This document shows positions 28,451 to 38,614 of a stretch of 42,450 bases of DNA, piece after piece. Position 1 is the first letter of the stretch, and every line of letters starts with the position of its first letter. Source of the stretch: Gammaproteobacteria bacterium (GTDB lineage Bacteria > Pseudomonadota > Gammaproteobacteria > Pseudomonadales > Pseudohongiellaceae); assembly GCA_030427065.1 (NCBI GenBank), contig JAUHWU010000015.1:1-42450 (forward strand), read 5' to 3'. The translations under genes were made by a program, and so were the position numbers. Under the pieces are notes generated by a model. It searched no databases, was not told the DNA's origin, and saw only the letters and a list, made by a program, of their open reading frames with translations.

Positions 28451-28526
28451 GGGGCGTTAGCTCAGTCGGTAGAGCAGTTGGCTTTTAACCAATTGGTCGT
28501 GCGTTCGAGTCGCACACGCCCCACCA
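28451..28526 (+). tRNA. tRNA-Lys (anticodon TTT)
   Basis: A standard cloverleaf is present: acceptor GGGGCGT with ACGCCCC, D arm GCTC-AGTCGGTA-GAGC, anticodon loop CTTTTAA (anticodon TTT), T arm GTGCG-TTCGAGT-CGCAC, discriminator A and encoded CCA. Upstream, GCATGTTTTA occurs twice at 14-base spacing (28404-28413 and 28418-28427). The queC-tRNA-Lys neighbourhood is conserved in pseudomonads. A terminator follows. Confidence 0.97.
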
Positions 28527-28530
28527 CCAC

Positions 28531-28566
28531 AAAAGGGTCTGGAAGAAATTCCAGGCCCTTTTTTTT
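28531..28566 (+). terminator. Rho-independent terminator after tRNA-Lys
   Basis: A long hairpin, AAAAGGG and CTGGAA pairing with TTCCAG and CCCTTTT around GAAA, is followed by an uninterrupted T run. It begins 4 bases after the tRNA. Confidence 0.92.
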
Positions 28567-28615
28567 GTATTTTTTTTAAGGTAATCAGCAGACTTCGGGA
28601 GCCATCTCACGGGCT

Positions 28616-29584
28616 TTATTTTGCAGCTGCCCGCCTTAGCCGGTCATTGAGCGCATTACCGAGATCTTCTTCAGGAAATGTTTGGGCAATAATTTGTTTG
28701 TACCCCAGTTGATCTATTTCGTGAAGAGCGGCATACAGTCTTGCGGCAGCCTCCTCAAGCGAGCCACTGGCGCTTAACCAGAACACATTCCCGGAAATAT
28801 CGCCGGGGGGCTTCTTCCAGAGCAGACAGGCCGAGCTGTCAGCTTCATGATTCTTCAGGGGATCTGCATTCATAACCAGCGGTGTCATTGGACTGTAATG
28901 TTTGAGGGCACTGCCTGGTGCCACAGCAGGCCCCTGAGAGACTGACGAAGCCAGGTCCATGAGCTTGATCCCGGCGCGATTTTCAATTTCGGTTTTACCC
29001 AATGCGCCATGTCTGAGTAACACAGGAGCAGATTCATTCCTTGCATCAACAATAGTTGATTCGAGCCCAAGAGCACTGGGCCCGCCATCCAGAATATAGT
29101 CAATTTTATCGCCAAGGTTGTCGGCAACATGGGCAGCAGTAGTAGGGCTTATGTAGGCAAAAGGATTGGCGCTTGGTGCCGCTAATGGAAACTCAAGAGA
29201 TTCTATCAACTGGCGAAATACCGGATGTATCGGGCAGCGCACACCAACACTGTCGAGTCCGGCAGTAACAATATCCGGAATAACCCGGGTTTTTGGCAGG
29301 ATGAGGGTTAACGGACCTGGCCAGAACAAATCAGCAAGATGCCTGGATAGCTCATTAAAGCTGGCAATGCTTTGTGCAATGGAAACAGAAGCGACATGGC
29401 AGATTAAAGGGTCTGTCGCGGGACGTCCCTTGGCCTTGTAGATTTTTTCACAGGCTGATCTGTTAAAAGCATTTGCGGCCAGGCCATAAACCGTTTCTGT
29501 CGGAATAGCTACCAGGCTGCCATTACGCAAAACACCGCGCAGCAATTCAAGGTTTTCATCTGTTGGTAGTAAAACTGAAGCCAT
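28616..29584 (-). CDS. tsaC: L-threonylcarbamoyladenylate synthase, Sua5 type
   Basis: The 322-residue protein makes threonylcarbamoyl-AMP, the first step of the t6A37 tRNA modification. The YrdC/TsaC domain (about 1-200) shows IPTETVYGLAANAFN, KAKGRPATDPLICHV, FWPGPLTLILPKT, GVRCPIHPVF and LAAPSANPFAYISPTTA. The extra C-terminal Sua5 domain (about 235-322) follows the linker APGSALKHYSP, so it is the long Sua5 form rather than short TsaC. It is convergent with tRNA-Lys and divergent from nadA. Both tRNAs in this window read ANN codons, the class that carries t6A37. Confidence 0.93.
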   Translation of the reverse strand: MASVLLPTDENLELLRGVLRNGSLVAIPTETVYGLAANAFNRSACEKIYKAKGRPATDPLICHVASVSIAQSIASFNELSRHLADLFWPGPLTLILPKTRVIPDIVTAGLDSVGVRCPIHPVFRQLIESLEFPLAAPSANPFAYISPTTAAHVADNLGDKIDYILDGGPSALGLESTIVDARNESAPVLLRHGALGKTEIENRAGIKLMDLASSVSQGPAVAPGSALKHYSPMTPLVMNADPLKNHEADSSACLLWKKPPGDISGNVFWLSASGSLEEAAARLYAALHEIDQLGYKQIIAQTFPEEDLGNALNDRLRRAAAK

Positions 29585-29774
29585 TTCCGATTACCAGTGG
29601 TCGCAGAAAATTGGTGAGCGAAGAATAAACAGCTAAGTCTGTCGCGTCCAGTTTAACCGTGCATAAACAAAGGCGAAGAAAGTTGGCAAGGGCGGTCATT
29701 ACGGTATCTTTTTAGGTAAGGCGGGAAACCTGTTATGGTATATTAGGCGTCTTTATAACGGCTTAATAACGTTT

Positions 29775-30851
29775 ATGACATTACTTAATAAAAACACCGA
29801 ATCTGAATTCGCTGCAGAACGGACATTTGTAAAATCATACCTGGACAAAGTGCCCGGGCAATGTAACTTGCCTGATGAAAAAGCAGATGAATTAAAGCAG
29901 AAAATCACTGTCTTGCTGCATGAGCGTAATGCTGTTCTGGTTGCCCATTACTATACCGATGCCTTACTGCAGTCACTGGCTGAAGAAACCGGTGGTTTTG
30001 TGGCAGATTCACTTGAAATGGCTCGTTTTGGTAATCAGTCAGATGCACAAACAATTGTGGTAGCCGGTGTAAAGTTTATGGGCGAAACAGCCAAGATTCT
30101 TAATCCGGAAAAAACAATACTCATGCCAACACTTGAAGCAACCTGTTCCCTGGACCTTGGTTGTCCTGCAGATACTTTTGCCAGCTTCTGTGATGCGCAC
30201 CCGGATCATGAAGTGGTGGTCTATGCGAATACCTCAGCTGAAGTAAAAGCCAGGGCCGACTGGGTGGTTACCTCTGCCATTGCTCTTGATGTCGTAGAGC
30301 ATCTAATAGCGCAAGAAAAGTCAGTTATCTGGGCGCCTGACAAACATCTGGGGAATTATATTCAGAAAAAAACCGGGGCTGAAAATATGCTCATCTGGGA
30401 TGGCGCCTGTATCGTTCATGAGGAATTTAAAACCCGTGCGCTGGATACCATGCGTCATTTACATCCTGATGCCGCAATCCTGGCGCACCCGGAATCACCG
30501 ATGGCGATACTGGAACAAGCCGACGTCGTAGGCTCAACTACCCAGATCATCAAGGCCGCATGTGAAAGACCGGAACATACCTTTATCGTGGCAACCGATG
30601 CCGGGATATTTTACAAGATGCAGCAACTGGCCCCGGACAAGGAGTTTATTTTGGCTCCAACGGCCGGAGAAGGAGCCACATGCCGCAGTTGTGCACAGTG
30701 TCCGTGGATGGGCATGAATACCCTGGAGTCACTCTATGCCTCGTTGTTGAATGGCAGCAATGAGATTCATGTAGACCCGGTATTGGGTGCAAAGGCAATG
30801 ATACCTCTGCAACGCATGCTGGACTTTCGTCAATCACAGCAAGCTGGCTAA
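29775..30851 (+). CDS. nadA: Quinolinate synthase NadA
   Basis: The 358-residue iron-sulfur enzyme condenses iminoaspartate with dihydroxyacetone phosphate in NAD biosynthesis. Motifs are [31 protein letters not shown], and the three cluster-ligand sites C124 ([11 protein letters not shown]), C212 ([11 protein letters not shown]) and the Cys-rich site 303-309 ([16 protein letters not shown]), of which C309 aligns with the third ligand. The ATG at 29775 gives the usual length. It is monocistronic, convergent with bepA over 28 bases; nadB is not in the window. Confidence 0.95.
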   Translation: MTLLNKNTESEFAAERTFVKSYLDKVPGQCNLPDEKADELKQKITVLLHERNAVLVAHYYTDALLQSLAEETGGFVADSLEMARFGNQSDAQTIVVAGVKFMGETAKILNPEKTILMPTLEATCSLDLGCPADTFASFCDAHPDHEVVVYANTSAEVKARADWVVTSAIALDVVEHLIAQEKSVIWAPDKHLGNYIQKKTGAENMLIWDGACIVHEEFKTRALDTMRHLHPDAAILAHPESPMAILEQADVVGSTTQIIKAACERPEHTFIVATDAGIFYKMQQLAPDKEFILAPTAGEGATCRSCAQCPWMGMNTLESLYASLLNGSNEIHVDPVLGAKAMIPLQRMLDFRQSQQAG

Positions 30852-30879
30852 TTGCCAAAAAGGCAAAAATGCCGGTTAA

Positions 30880-32325
30880 TTAACGGTAATACCTGTTCTG
30901 CAAATTACGAATGTAATCCAGGCGTTGCTGTATTCTGGCTTTAAGCAACCTGTCGTTTTCCATATTTAGTGCAAGGTTAAACTGATTACGGGCGCGGGTG
31001 AAATCACCAATGGTGATGAAAAATTCTCCTCTGGCCTGGTGCACTTTACTAATATTTCCGGCTTTTCCCTGTATTTCCGCCAGTTGGTACCACAACTCAG
31101 GGTCATTGGGTTGAACCAGGGATTGTTTTTCCAGAACTGCAGCAGCATCACTGTAGCGGGCATTCGCATTTAGCGTATTCGCATAGGACATGGTGAGTGG
31201 ATGATTGTCCGGGTTGATGCGCAGATTTTTTTCAAGAATACCCAGCGCCTTCTCAAACTGGCCTGCTTCGCGGGCGATATCTGCTTCCAGCATGACATAG
31301 GTAATTCGGTTGGGGTCTTTCTTTAACAAGGTGTCGAGAGTTTGGTTGGCCTCGACATGTTGTCCGTTATAAAGCTGCCCCAATGCAATACCATAGATAG
31401 CAGCATCTTCCTCAATACCATTTAATTGTGGCAAGTCTCTCTTCAATCCCTGAATTGTTGCATCCTTGTCATTGGCGTAATGCAGGGTGGCCCTTTGCTT
31501 CATAAGCAGGAATTCAATGTTCTGTGCATGCTGAACCGGGGGTAGCACATTGGAGCGATTCTTGCTGTCTGCGATCCGGTTTTCATCCAGTGGGTGGGTC
31601 GACAGGAATTCCGGCAACCTGCGGGAAAAGCTCTGCATACGCATCATCTGTTCAAACATCCCGGCCATGTCGTTGGGATCAAAGCCTGCGTTGTAAAGCG
31701 TTCGAATGCCGATACGGTCAGCTTCCTGTTCATTACTCCTGCTGTAACGTAGCCTGTTTTCCTGGCCTACGGCCTGGGTCGTCATTAAAGCTGCCTGTCC
31801 GGCATCTCCGCCCACGGTTGAGGCAATAATAAGGCTGGCAAGCAGGCCGGCAACACTTGGCAGTGCACTTTTCTGAGCCTCCTGTACCGAGCGCGCATAG
31901 TGGCGCTGGCTTATATGTGCCAGTTCATGAGCCAGCACAGAGGCAAACTGGCCTTCGTTTTCTGCATAGAGAAACAAGCCTGCATTGACACCGACTATTC
32001 CTCCCGGCGCCGCAAAGGCATTGAGAATTTCATTGTCGATTAGTACAAACTCCAGACGATGATCACGAAGTTCACTCTTTACAGCCAGCTTATAGGTGAG
32101 ACTGATGATGTACTCCATCATCAGGGGATCATCCAGCATTGGGGTTTCCCTGCGGATCTGCCGTAACAGTTCTCTGCCAAACTCGTATTCCTGCTGAGTG
32201 GAAATTGTGCCAGAAACGGAGTCTCCCAATACCGGCAAATTGACCTGCGCATATGCCTGCCTGCCCATACTCATCAGGATGAGCAAGAGTAGTGTAGCTA
32301 GCGTGAAATGGCGTGGTCTTGGCAT
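30880..32325 (-). CDS. bepA: BepA-type periplasmic M48 metalloprotease/chaperone with TPR
   Basis: The 481-residue protein has a signal peptide (cleavage near QAYAQ, residue 27), an M48 zinc peptidase domain, and C-terminal TPR repeats (about 300-481). Zinc ligands are H133 and H137 in LAHELAHISQRH with catalytic E134, and E201 in NEQEADRIG. H244 in STHPLDENR matches the regulatory histidine switch known in E. coli BepA. BepA assists LptD assembly and degrades stalled outer-membrane proteins around the BAM complex; bamC lies about 3 kb away. Divergent from the TusA-like gene. Confidence 0.93.
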   Translation of the reverse strand: MPRPRHFTLATLLLLILMSMGRQAYAQVNLPVLGDSVSGTISTQQEYEFGRELLRQIRRETPMLDDPLMMEYIISLTYKLAVKSELRDHRLEFVLIDNEILNAFAAPGGIVGVNAGLFLYAENEGQFASVLAHELAHISQRHYARSVQEAQKSALPSVAGLLASLIIASTVGGDAGQAALMTTQAVGQENRLRYSRSNEQEADRIGIRTLYNAGFDPNDMAGMFEQMMRMQSFSRRLPEFLSTHPLDENRIADSKNRSNVLPPVQHAQNIEFLLMKQRATLHYANDKDATIQGLKRDLPQLNGIEEDAAIYGIALGQLYNGQHVEANQTLDTLLKKDPNRITYVMLEADIAREAGQFEKALGILEKNLRINPDNHPLTMSYANTLNANARYSDAAAVLEKQSLVQPNDPELWYQLAEIQGKAGNISKVHQARGEFFITIGDFTRARNQFNLALNMENDRLLKARIQQRLDYIRNLQNRYYR

Positions 32326-32459
32326 TGGTATGTTATTTGAGGTTATTTGAAGAAGTTTTGATCAAAGAAACAGGTTTTACATCTCTTTAGACCCTTAATA
32401 ATACACATTATTACAAAGCTTAACTCGGTTTTTTAGTGTGCACTTGCTAAAATCGCGCG

Positions 32460-32693
32460 ATGCAAACCTCAATTGATATAGAGCTGGATTTATCTGGCTT
32501 GACTTGCCCATTGCCTCTGCTTAAAACCAAGCAATCTTTGAACAGGATGCTTGCGGGACAAGTAATCAAGGTAATTGCAACAGATCCGGGGTCTGAAAGG
32601 GATTTTCAGGTTTTTATGCAGCAAAGTGGCAACCAGTTACTGGAAATTGAAAAAGCAGGTGGCAAGTTTTATTACTGGATTCAAAAAAGTTGA
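32460..32693 (+). CDS. TusA-family sulfur carrier protein
   Basis: The 77-residue protein has the family core DLSGLTCPLPLLKTKQSL, with active Cys16 in the CPLP motif, and ends FYYWIQKS. TusA-family proteins carry persulfide sulfur. Beside bepA, the Pseudomonas homologue (PA1006) has been linked to molybdenum-cofactor homeostasis rather than tRNA thiolation, so the E. coli tusA name may mislead. It starts just after a 134-base divergent promoter region and is followed after 76 bases by the PerM-like gene. Confidence 0.9.
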   Translation: MQTSIDIELDLSGLTCPLPLLKTKQSLNRMLAGQVIKVIATDPGSERDFQVFMQQSGNQLLEIEKAGGKFYYWIQKS

Positions 32694-32769
32694 TATCCAG
32701 ACGCGCCGCCAGACAAAAAATGGTTGCCTGGCAATACTGTTTCGTGTCGATAGCGGATGCTAACAAGCA

Positions 32770-33861
32770 ATGAAAGCTAATAATAGGCAAAGCATGATTA
32801 GAGCATTTAGTGGTTTGTATGAGCGTTACTTTTCCGAAGAAGAAGCGCTGATCTTCACCCTGCTACTGTTGGCAGGCACAGTGATCATGCTTACCATGGG
32901 CGGTGTTATAGCACCGCTTTTGTGGGCTATGGTGCTTACTTTCATGTTACAGGGGCTGGTAAATTCTCTGGTGAAAATCAATGTGCCAAGACGACTCTCT
33001 GTCTATTTCGTGTACGTAGTCTTTCTTGGTGTCACTCTCATCATTTTCCTGTTTTTCCTGCCCTTCAGCTGGAGCCGGCTGTCGCTGTTTCTGGAAGAAT
33101 TACCCACTATGGTCAATCAGTTGCGCTCCCTGTTTTTGCTGTTACCGGAAAACTACCCGGAGTTGTTTTCGCAAACCCAGGTGGAGCAGTGGCTTGATAA
33201 TATGCAGGGTGAGATAGGGCAGTTGGGGCAAATATTATTGTCTTATTCGGTGGCCAGCATTACCAGACTTGTCACTATTGCCGTGTACACCATACTGGTA
33301 CCTATCATGGTCTTTTTTATGCTGAAGGACTCTGAAAAGCTTCTCAACTTCCTCGAGAGCTGGCTTCCTAAAAAGCGCCCGATCATGGCCCAGGTGTGGC
33401 ATGAAATGAATGACCAGCTAGCCAACTATATCCGCGGCAAAGCCCTGGAGATTTTTATTGTCGGTACGTCCAGCTTTGTGCTGTTTTCCCTTTTTGATTT
33501 GAACTATCCCCTGCTACTGGCGGTATTGGTCGGTCTTTCTGTCATTATTCCCTATGTCGGTGCTACTGTAGTTACCGTGCCAATATTTCTTGTCGCGTTT
33601 TTTCAATGGGGTTTTAGCGGTGATATGCTGCAGATATTGGTGGCCTATACTATTTTGCAGCTTATTGATGGGAATATCCTGGTTCCGCTGATTTTTTCCG
33701 AAACGGTTAATCTACACCCAATTGCCATAATCACTGCAGTGCTGGTATTTGGCGGTCTGTGGGGGTTCTGGGGCGTATTTTTCGCCATCCCGCTGGCCAC
33801 TTTCCTGAAGGCTGTCATCCGGGCCTGGCCCGTCAGCAACGCTTCAGATACTGGTGTGTGA
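32770..33861 (+). CDS. perM: AI-2E/PerM family transporter
   Basis: The 363-residue protein has about seven to eight hydrophobic segments: pairs at about 27-58 and 75-100, one near 155-180, and several in 230-350. The family segment near 215-230 reads MNDQLANYIRGKALEIFIVG, with VGLSVIIPYVGATVVTVP and the late FGGLWGFWGVFFAIPLATFLK. These are typical of the AI-2E transporter superfamily, whose substrates vary and are mostly unknown. Gene order bepA-tusA-like-perM matches Pseudomonas. About 250 bases separate it from dapA, with no gene recognised between. Confidence 0.9.
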   Translation: MKANNRQSMIRAFSGLYERYFSEEEALIFTLLLLAGTVIMLTMGGVIAPLLWAMVLTFMLQGLVNSLVKINVPRRLSVYFVYVVFLGVTLIIFLFFLPFSWSRLSLFLEELPTMVNQLRSLFLLLPENYPELFSQTQVEQWLDNMQGEIGQLGQILLSYSVASITRLVTIAVYTILVPIMVFFMLKDSEKLLNFLESWLPKKRPIMAQVWHEMNDQLANYIRGKALEIFIVGTSSFVLFSLFDLNYPLLLAVLVGLSVIIPYVGATVVTVPIFLVAFFQWGFSGDMLQILVAYTILQLIDGNILVPLIFSETVNLHPIAIITAVLVFGGLWGFWGVFFAIPLATFLKAVIRAWPVSNASDTGV

Positions 33862-34114
33862 CGCTGAAAAATCCTGGTTGTTTTCCTGTGTTAAGTTGCC
33901 TTGGGTTAAGCTAAAATTAGCCCTTTTTCGGATATCCAGACTGAACAGAACGCGCGTTAATCTGTCTATTGGTTAGGACCTTCATTTTGGGCTTTTTTAC
34001 AAGCCGGAATAATGAGCAGGAAAGGCAGAAAGAAACAGCAGGATCATTGGTCAAAACAATTTCAAAAGCGTTATTGGCACTCAACAGGGCACAACCCAGA
34101 GACTACTAGTGAAT

Positions 34115-34990
34115 ATGATAAAGGGCAGTATTGTTGCAATTGTTACCCCGCTACAAGCAGATGGAGGTCTTGATTTGCCTGCCATGTCACGTCTTCTGGA
34201 ATGGCATGTTGCGCAGGGGACTGACGCCATTGTGGCAGTGGGAACCACAGGTGAGTCTGCTACCCTGGATATTGAAGAGCACTGCACCGTAATCACTCAT
34301 GTGGTAAAAGAAATTGCCGGAAGAATTCCTGTTATTGCAGGTACCGGCGCTAATTCAACGACTGAGGCCATTGAGCTCACACAAGCGGCAAAAACAGCGG
34401 GTGCGGATGCCTGTCTGCTGGTAACGCCGTATTACAACAAACCCACGCAGCGTGGGCTGATTGAACATTATCGTAAAATTGCCCAAAGCGTAGATATCCC
34501 TCAAATTCTATACAATGTGCCAGGCCGAACTGCATGCGATATGTTGCCTGAAACCATACGGATTCTATCTGAAGTCCCGAATATAGTGGGTGTAAAAGAA
34601 GCAACCGGTGATATAGCGCGTGGCAAAGAAGTTTTGCAACTGTGTGGCGATGACTTTGCTGTTTATTCCGGGGATGATGCTACCTCACTGGAACTGATGC
34701 TGGCTGGTGCTGTAGGCTCAATTTCCGTAACGGCGAACGTTGTACCTGCCGCTCTCCACGAAATGTGCAGATTGGCAATAGCGGGTGACAGCGTGGCTGC
34801 CACTGCAGTTAATGACAAAATTGCCAGTTTACATGAGTTACTGTTTCTGGAGTCGAATCCAATTCCTGTGAAATGGGCTTTGAAAGAAATGGGCATGATA
34901 GGTCCTGCTATCAGATTGCCGCTGGTGGAATTTGATGAAAAGTTTCATGAAATTTTGCGTGAAGGGCTAAAGGAAGCAGGTGCTTTGTAG
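34115..34990 (+). CDS. dapA: 4-hydroxy-tetrahydrodipicolinate synthase DapA
   Basis: The 291-residue aldolase condenses pyruvate with aspartate semialdehyde on the lysine and diaminopimelate pathway. Using ATG 34115, the catalytic residues fall at the exact E. coli numbers: T44 and T45 in GTTGES, Y133 and R138 in LYNVPGRT, and Schiff-base K161 in GVKEATGD. The upstream GTG at 34109 would add two residues and is less likely. bamC starts 143 bases downstream, the same dapA-bamC order as in E. coli and Pseudomonas. Confidence 0.95.
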   Translation: MIKGSIVAIVTPLQADGGLDLPAMSRLLEWHVAQGTDAIVAVGTTGESATLDIEEHCTVITHVVKEIAGRIPVIAGTGANSTTEAIELTQAAKTAGADACLLVTPYYNKPTQRGLIEHYRKIAQSVDIPQILYNVPGRTACDMLPETIRILSEVPNIVGVKEATGDIARGKEVLQLCGDDFAVYSGDDATSLELMLAGAVGSISVTANVVPAALHEMCRLAIAGDSVAATAVNDKIASLHELLFLESNPIPVKWALKEMGMIGPAIRLPLVEFDEKFHEILREGLKEAGAL

Positions 34991-35133
34991 ATTGGTCATG
35001 GCATTGGACTCTGTAAAATGGATGCCGAAATGCCTTACAGCGTTTAAGACTTAGCAGATTCTTGAGTTGCAAGTCGGAAAATTAGTTAATTCCAGAGATT
35101 AAAAAAATCAAAACAAACCAGAAATTAATCGCT

Positions 35134-36309
35134 ATGCCAGTAAGCAAAGCAAGTATGAAAGTGCCTGCCGGGATTACTGTTACAGCCGTATTGAGAACAG
35201 CTGCAAGAGTTGGCAGTTTTATGTCGCTATTTGTCGTTTGCGGTTGTTCAATGTTTTCCTCCATTCCCATTCCAGGTCTTGACTATATTGCCGGGGAAGA
35301 AGGGCTTTTACGTGACAGACAAGCCGACTACCTGGAAGCTGAAGTACTCCCACGCACCACAATACCTCCCCAGTACGACAGTTATATCATTGATGAACTG
35401 ATGGTTATTCCTCAAGTTCCTGAAAATAACAGCCAGGCATTTCTTAATGCTCCCAGACCAAGAGCATTCAGTGGGCGCTCTGAAAGGGGCGTTGTTATCC
35501 AGCGCATGAGCGGGGATAGCTGGGTTGTGGTCGATGTCAGCCCCAGTGAAGTATGGCCAAGAATCAGGGATTACTGGAGCAGTAAGAGCATTGGCGTAGC
35601 GTTTGAGAATCCAACCCGGGGAATTCTCGACACTGGCTGGTTTGTGCTGGCAGGAAATTCTCTTACCAAAGAAAAAATACGCGTTACTGTGGAGCCGGGC
35701 TTTCAGAATGACAGTGCCGAGATTCGTCTTTTGCATCTTGCCGTCGGGCAGTCAATTCCGGTGCTGGACCAGGTGAACTGGCCAGAAACGTCCACTGATC
35801 CTGAAGTGGAATATGACTTCCTTACCGATTTATCCAATTATCTTGTCGATGTCGCTGACCTTTATCAGGCTTCCACGGTTTCCTTCCTCGCTGAAAACAT
35901 TGACGGTCGAGGCAAGGCCAATATTCTCAGCACTCCTGGCGGCAAAGAGATCCTGCACCTGGAAGCTGGTTTTGATCGTAGCTGGGCGGCGATCGACAGG
36001 GCCTTACGAAGAGCAGAAATTGAAATAATTGTGGAGAGTGTTGATCAAGGGGTTTTCGAGGTCAATTATGTGATTCCATCAGAAACTGATGAAAAAGAGC
36101 CAGGTCTGCTGAGTAAAATCTTTACTTTGGGTGGCGCGTTCAGCAAAGACGACCGTCCTGAATTTTTCCCTTTGCAAATCCAGGTGCTGGATCTTGATGG
36201 TGAAGTAGAAGTTATCATTGAACCTGTTAATGCAACTCAGCAGCAATCAGAAGACCTCATTGAAGCTGAGGACTCCCTGTTAAGACTACTGCGCAATAAT
36301 ATTGCATAA
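35134..36309 (+). CDS. bamC: BamC, outer-membrane assembly lipoprotein
   Basis: The 391-residue lipoprotein has a lipobox VCGC with lipidated Cys38 when counted from the ATG at 35134. A start at Met8 would give a more usual signal length, so the true start is uncertain. After the Cys, the unstructured family segment includes PGLDYIAGEEGLLRDRQADY and later IDELMVIPQVP. Two helix-grip domains follow (about 120-230 and 270-390; WVVVDVSPSEVWPRIRDYW opens the first). BamC is an accessory of the BAM complex that inserts outer-membrane proteins. It lies between dapA and purC. Confidence 0.9.
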   Translation: MPVSKASMKVPAGITVTAVLRTAARVGSFMSLFVVCGCSMFSSIPIPGLDYIAGEEGLLRDRQADYLEAEVLPRTTIPPQYDSYIIDELMVIPQVPENNSQAFLNAPRPRAFSGRSERGVVIQRMSGDSWVVVDVSPSEVWPRIRDYWSSKSIGVAFENPTRGILDTGWFVLAGNSLTKEKIRVTVEPGFQNDSAEIRLLHLAVGQSIPVLDQVNWPETSTDPEVEYDFLTDLSNYLVDVADLYQASTVSFLAENIDGRGKANILSTPGGKEILHLEAGFDRSWAAIDRALRRAEIEIIVESVDQGVFEVNYVIPSETDEKEPGLLSKIFTLGGAFSKDDRPEFFPLQIQVLDLDGEVEVIIEPVNATQQQSEDLIEAEDSLLRLLRNNIA

Positions 36310-36413
36310 GGGAATTACTGTACTGTGTTTTACGGGCCCACCCGGCTTTCCATGTTTGTTGATGGAAATAATTTGTATGAACTGGAAAGTTATCGAATGT
36401 ATTGGAGATACTG

Positions 36414-37127
36414 ATGGAAAAACGTGAAGAACTTTATTCAGGCAAAGCGAAATCTGTGTATAAAACAGACGACCCTGATCTTTATGTTTTGCAGTTTCGT
36501 GATGATACTTCTGCTTTCGATGGATTACGCGTGGAGCAGCTTGAAGATAAAGGCAAGGTTAATAATATTTTTAATGCCTTTATTATGGAGAAACTGGATC
36601 AGGCCGGTATCAAAAGCCATTTTGTTGGGCGTCTTTCTGATACTGAATCGCTGGTCAAGAAGCTGGATATGATTCCTGTAGAATGTGTCGTAAGAAACCT
36701 GGCAGCTGGCAGTATCTGTAAGCGCTTTGGCATCAAGGAAGGTATGGAAATCAATCCTCCCACATTCGAATTTTTTCTGAAAAATGATGAACTGCATGAC
36801 CCCATGATCAATGATTATCATATTGCATCTTTTGGCTGGGCAGACCCCGCCCATATTGAGAAGATGAAAGAAATCACTTTCAGGGTTAATGGCGTATTGA
36901 AAGAGCTTTTTCTGAAAGCCGGTATGCTACTCGTTGATTACAAGCTTGAATTTGGTATCTATAAAGGAGAAATCCTCCTTGGTGATGAATTTAGTCCTGA
37001 TGGATGCCGTATATGGGATAAAGAGACCCGTAAAAAAATGGACAAGGACCGATTCAGGCAAGAGCTGGGTAGTGTAATTGAAACCTATAAGGAAGTCGGC
37101 GAAAGACTGGGCATCAGTTTTAGCTGA
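36414..37127 (+). CDS. purC: SAICAR synthetase PurC
   Basis: The 237-residue enzyme joins aspartate to CAIR in purine synthesis. Family motifs are [49 protein letters not shown] and [12 protein letters not shown]. The ATG at 36414 is selected by a clear GGAG site seven bases upstream; a TTG at 36402 would put that site inside the gene. It is the short bacterial form with normal length. The dapA-bamC-purC order is widely conserved in Gammaproteobacteria. Confidence 0.96.
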   Translation: MEKREELYSGKAKSVYKTDDPDLYVLQFRDDTSAFDGLRVEQLEDKGKVNNIFNAFIMEKLDQAGIKSHFVGRLSDTESLVKKLDMIPVECVVRNLAAGSICKRFGIKEGMEINPPTFEFFLKNDELHDPMINDYHIASFGWADPAHIEKMKEITFRVNGVLKELFLKAGMLLVDYKLEFGIYKGEILLGDEFSPDGCRIWDKETRKKMDKDRFRQELGSVIETYKEVGERLGISFS

Positions 37128-37213
37128 TTTTCTTTTTTAACTCTGATTCCAGGTGTTCAGCACACTTCAAGCACACTTTTTATTTCACTATTCGCAAATA
37201 GGCGGAGAAGTAT

Positions 37214-38593
37214 ATGACAACAGCTACACTGATAATAATTATATTGTTATCAGTGTTGATTTTGTTGGCCGTTTATTCTGTTTATCTCTTATCCGGTAAA
37301 AGCAAAAAGTCCAGCGGTGATTCTGTTGAGGTTCTGAAAGAGCGCCTTCAATCCAGGCAGCTCGAAATCGAAAAATTACAGAACGACAGCCAGGTCATTC
37401 ATTCAGATTTCCAGCTGGCTACTGAAAAAATTTCCATATTACGTGAATCCGTGTCGCGACTTGAAACCCAGCTTGCTGAAGAGCGCAATCAGAATCAGGA
37501 GAAACTTCAGTTACTGGAAAATGCCAGAGAAAAAATGAGCCTTGAATTTAAAAACCTGGCAAATGAAATCCTTGAGCAAAAAGGCCGGGCCTTTACAGAC
37601 AGCAACAGGCAAAACATAGAGAATATTCTGAAACCTCTGCAGGATAAAATTCAGCAATTTGAAAAAAAGGTAGAAGATACCTATGACAGGGAGTCCAAGG
37701 AAAGGTTCTCTCTGGCAAAAGAAATACGCAATTTACAGGATCTGAATTTACGTATAAGTGAAGATGCTGTAAATCTTACCAATGCACTTAAGGGTGATAG
37801 CAAAACCCAGGGAAACTGGGGAGAGTTTGTGCTGGAGCGCTTGCTGGAGAATTCCGGTCTTCGCAAAGGAAGTGAATATGTTATTCAGAAGAGTTTGCGT
37901 ACCATTGAAGGCGGCAATCGCCAGCCTGATGTAATAATTCATTTGCCGGAAAACAAGGATGTAATCGTTGATTCCAAAGTAAGCCTGGTCGCTTATGAGC
38001 GTTACTATTCTGAACAGGATGAGAATATAAAAAATGCGGCACTGAAAGAACATATTCAGTCCATTAGAAATCACATCAGGGATCTTTCAAAAAAGGATTA
38101 CCAGAATCTGCAGGCAGTACGTTCGCTGGATTTTGTCATAATGTTTCTCCCGGTAGAGTCGGCGTTTGCACTGGCGGTGCAAAACGACCAGAGCCTTTTT
38201 ACAGAGGCTTTCGATAAAAATATTGCATTGGTTGGGCCCACAACATTGATGGCAACCTTGCGAACGATCCAGAACATTTGGCGTTATGAACACCAGAACA
38301 AGAATGCGCTGGAAATTGCCAAGGGTGCAGGTGCCATGTATGACAAATTTGTATCCTTTACCGAAGACCTGGAGGATATTGGAAAACGCCTTGACCAGAC
38401 ACAAGTCTCTTACGAACAGGCACATAAGAAGCTGGTTTCAGGGAGAGGCAGTCTGGTAAGCAGAGTAGAGAAGCTCAAAACCCTGGGTGCAAGAGCAAGC
38501 AAGTCATTGCCCGGGGTGGATGCTCAGGAGTCTTTAAATCAGAATGTATCCCAAACTAATAATCCTGTCAGTTCTGACGCTGATGATACATAG
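37214..38593 (+). CDS. rmuC: RmuC domain protein (DNA recombination)
   Basis: The 459-residue protein has an N-terminal membrane helix (about 4-26), a long coiled coil (about 38-190) and the RmuC nuclease-like domain from about 190: KTQGNWGEFVLERLLENSGL, RQPDVIIHLPENKDVIVDSK, and VIMFLPVESAFALAV. The DVIIHLP...VIVDSKVS segment fits a PD-(D/E)xK-type fold. RmuC limits inversion between short repeats in E. coli. It ends 21 bases before miaE, so the two may be cotranscribed. Confidence 0.92.
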   Translation: MTTATLIIIILLSVLILLAVYSVYLLSGKSKKSSGDSVEVLKERLQSRQLEIEKLQNDSQVIHSDFQLATEKISILRESVSRLETQLAEERNQNQEKLQLLENAREKMSLEFKNLANEILEQKGRAFTDSNRQNIENILKPLQDKIQQFEKKVEDTYDRESKERFSLAKEIRNLQDLNLRISEDAVNLTNALKGDSKTQGNWGEFVLERLLENSGLRKGSEYVIQKSLRTIEGGNRQPDVIIHLPENKDVIVDSKVSLVAYERYYSEQDENIKNAALKEHIQSIRNHIRDLSKKDYQNLQAVRSLDFVIMFLPVESAFALAVQNDQSLFTEAFDKNIALVGPTTLMATLRTIQNIWRYEHQNKNALEIAKGAGAMYDKFVSFTEDLEDIGKRLDQTQVSYEQAHKKLVSGRGSLVSRVEKLKTLGARASKSLPGVDAQESLNQNVSQTNNPVSSDADDT

Positions 38594-38614
38594 ATTGCTT
38601 GTGAAAAATATACC

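Noticed and set aside
34012-34170. 52-codon basic frame (starting MSRKGRKKQQDHW) before dapA
   Set aside because: It runs 56 bases into dapA in another frame, has a poor ribosome site and matches no family I know. A faint likeness to rRNA methyltransferase N-termini does not continue.
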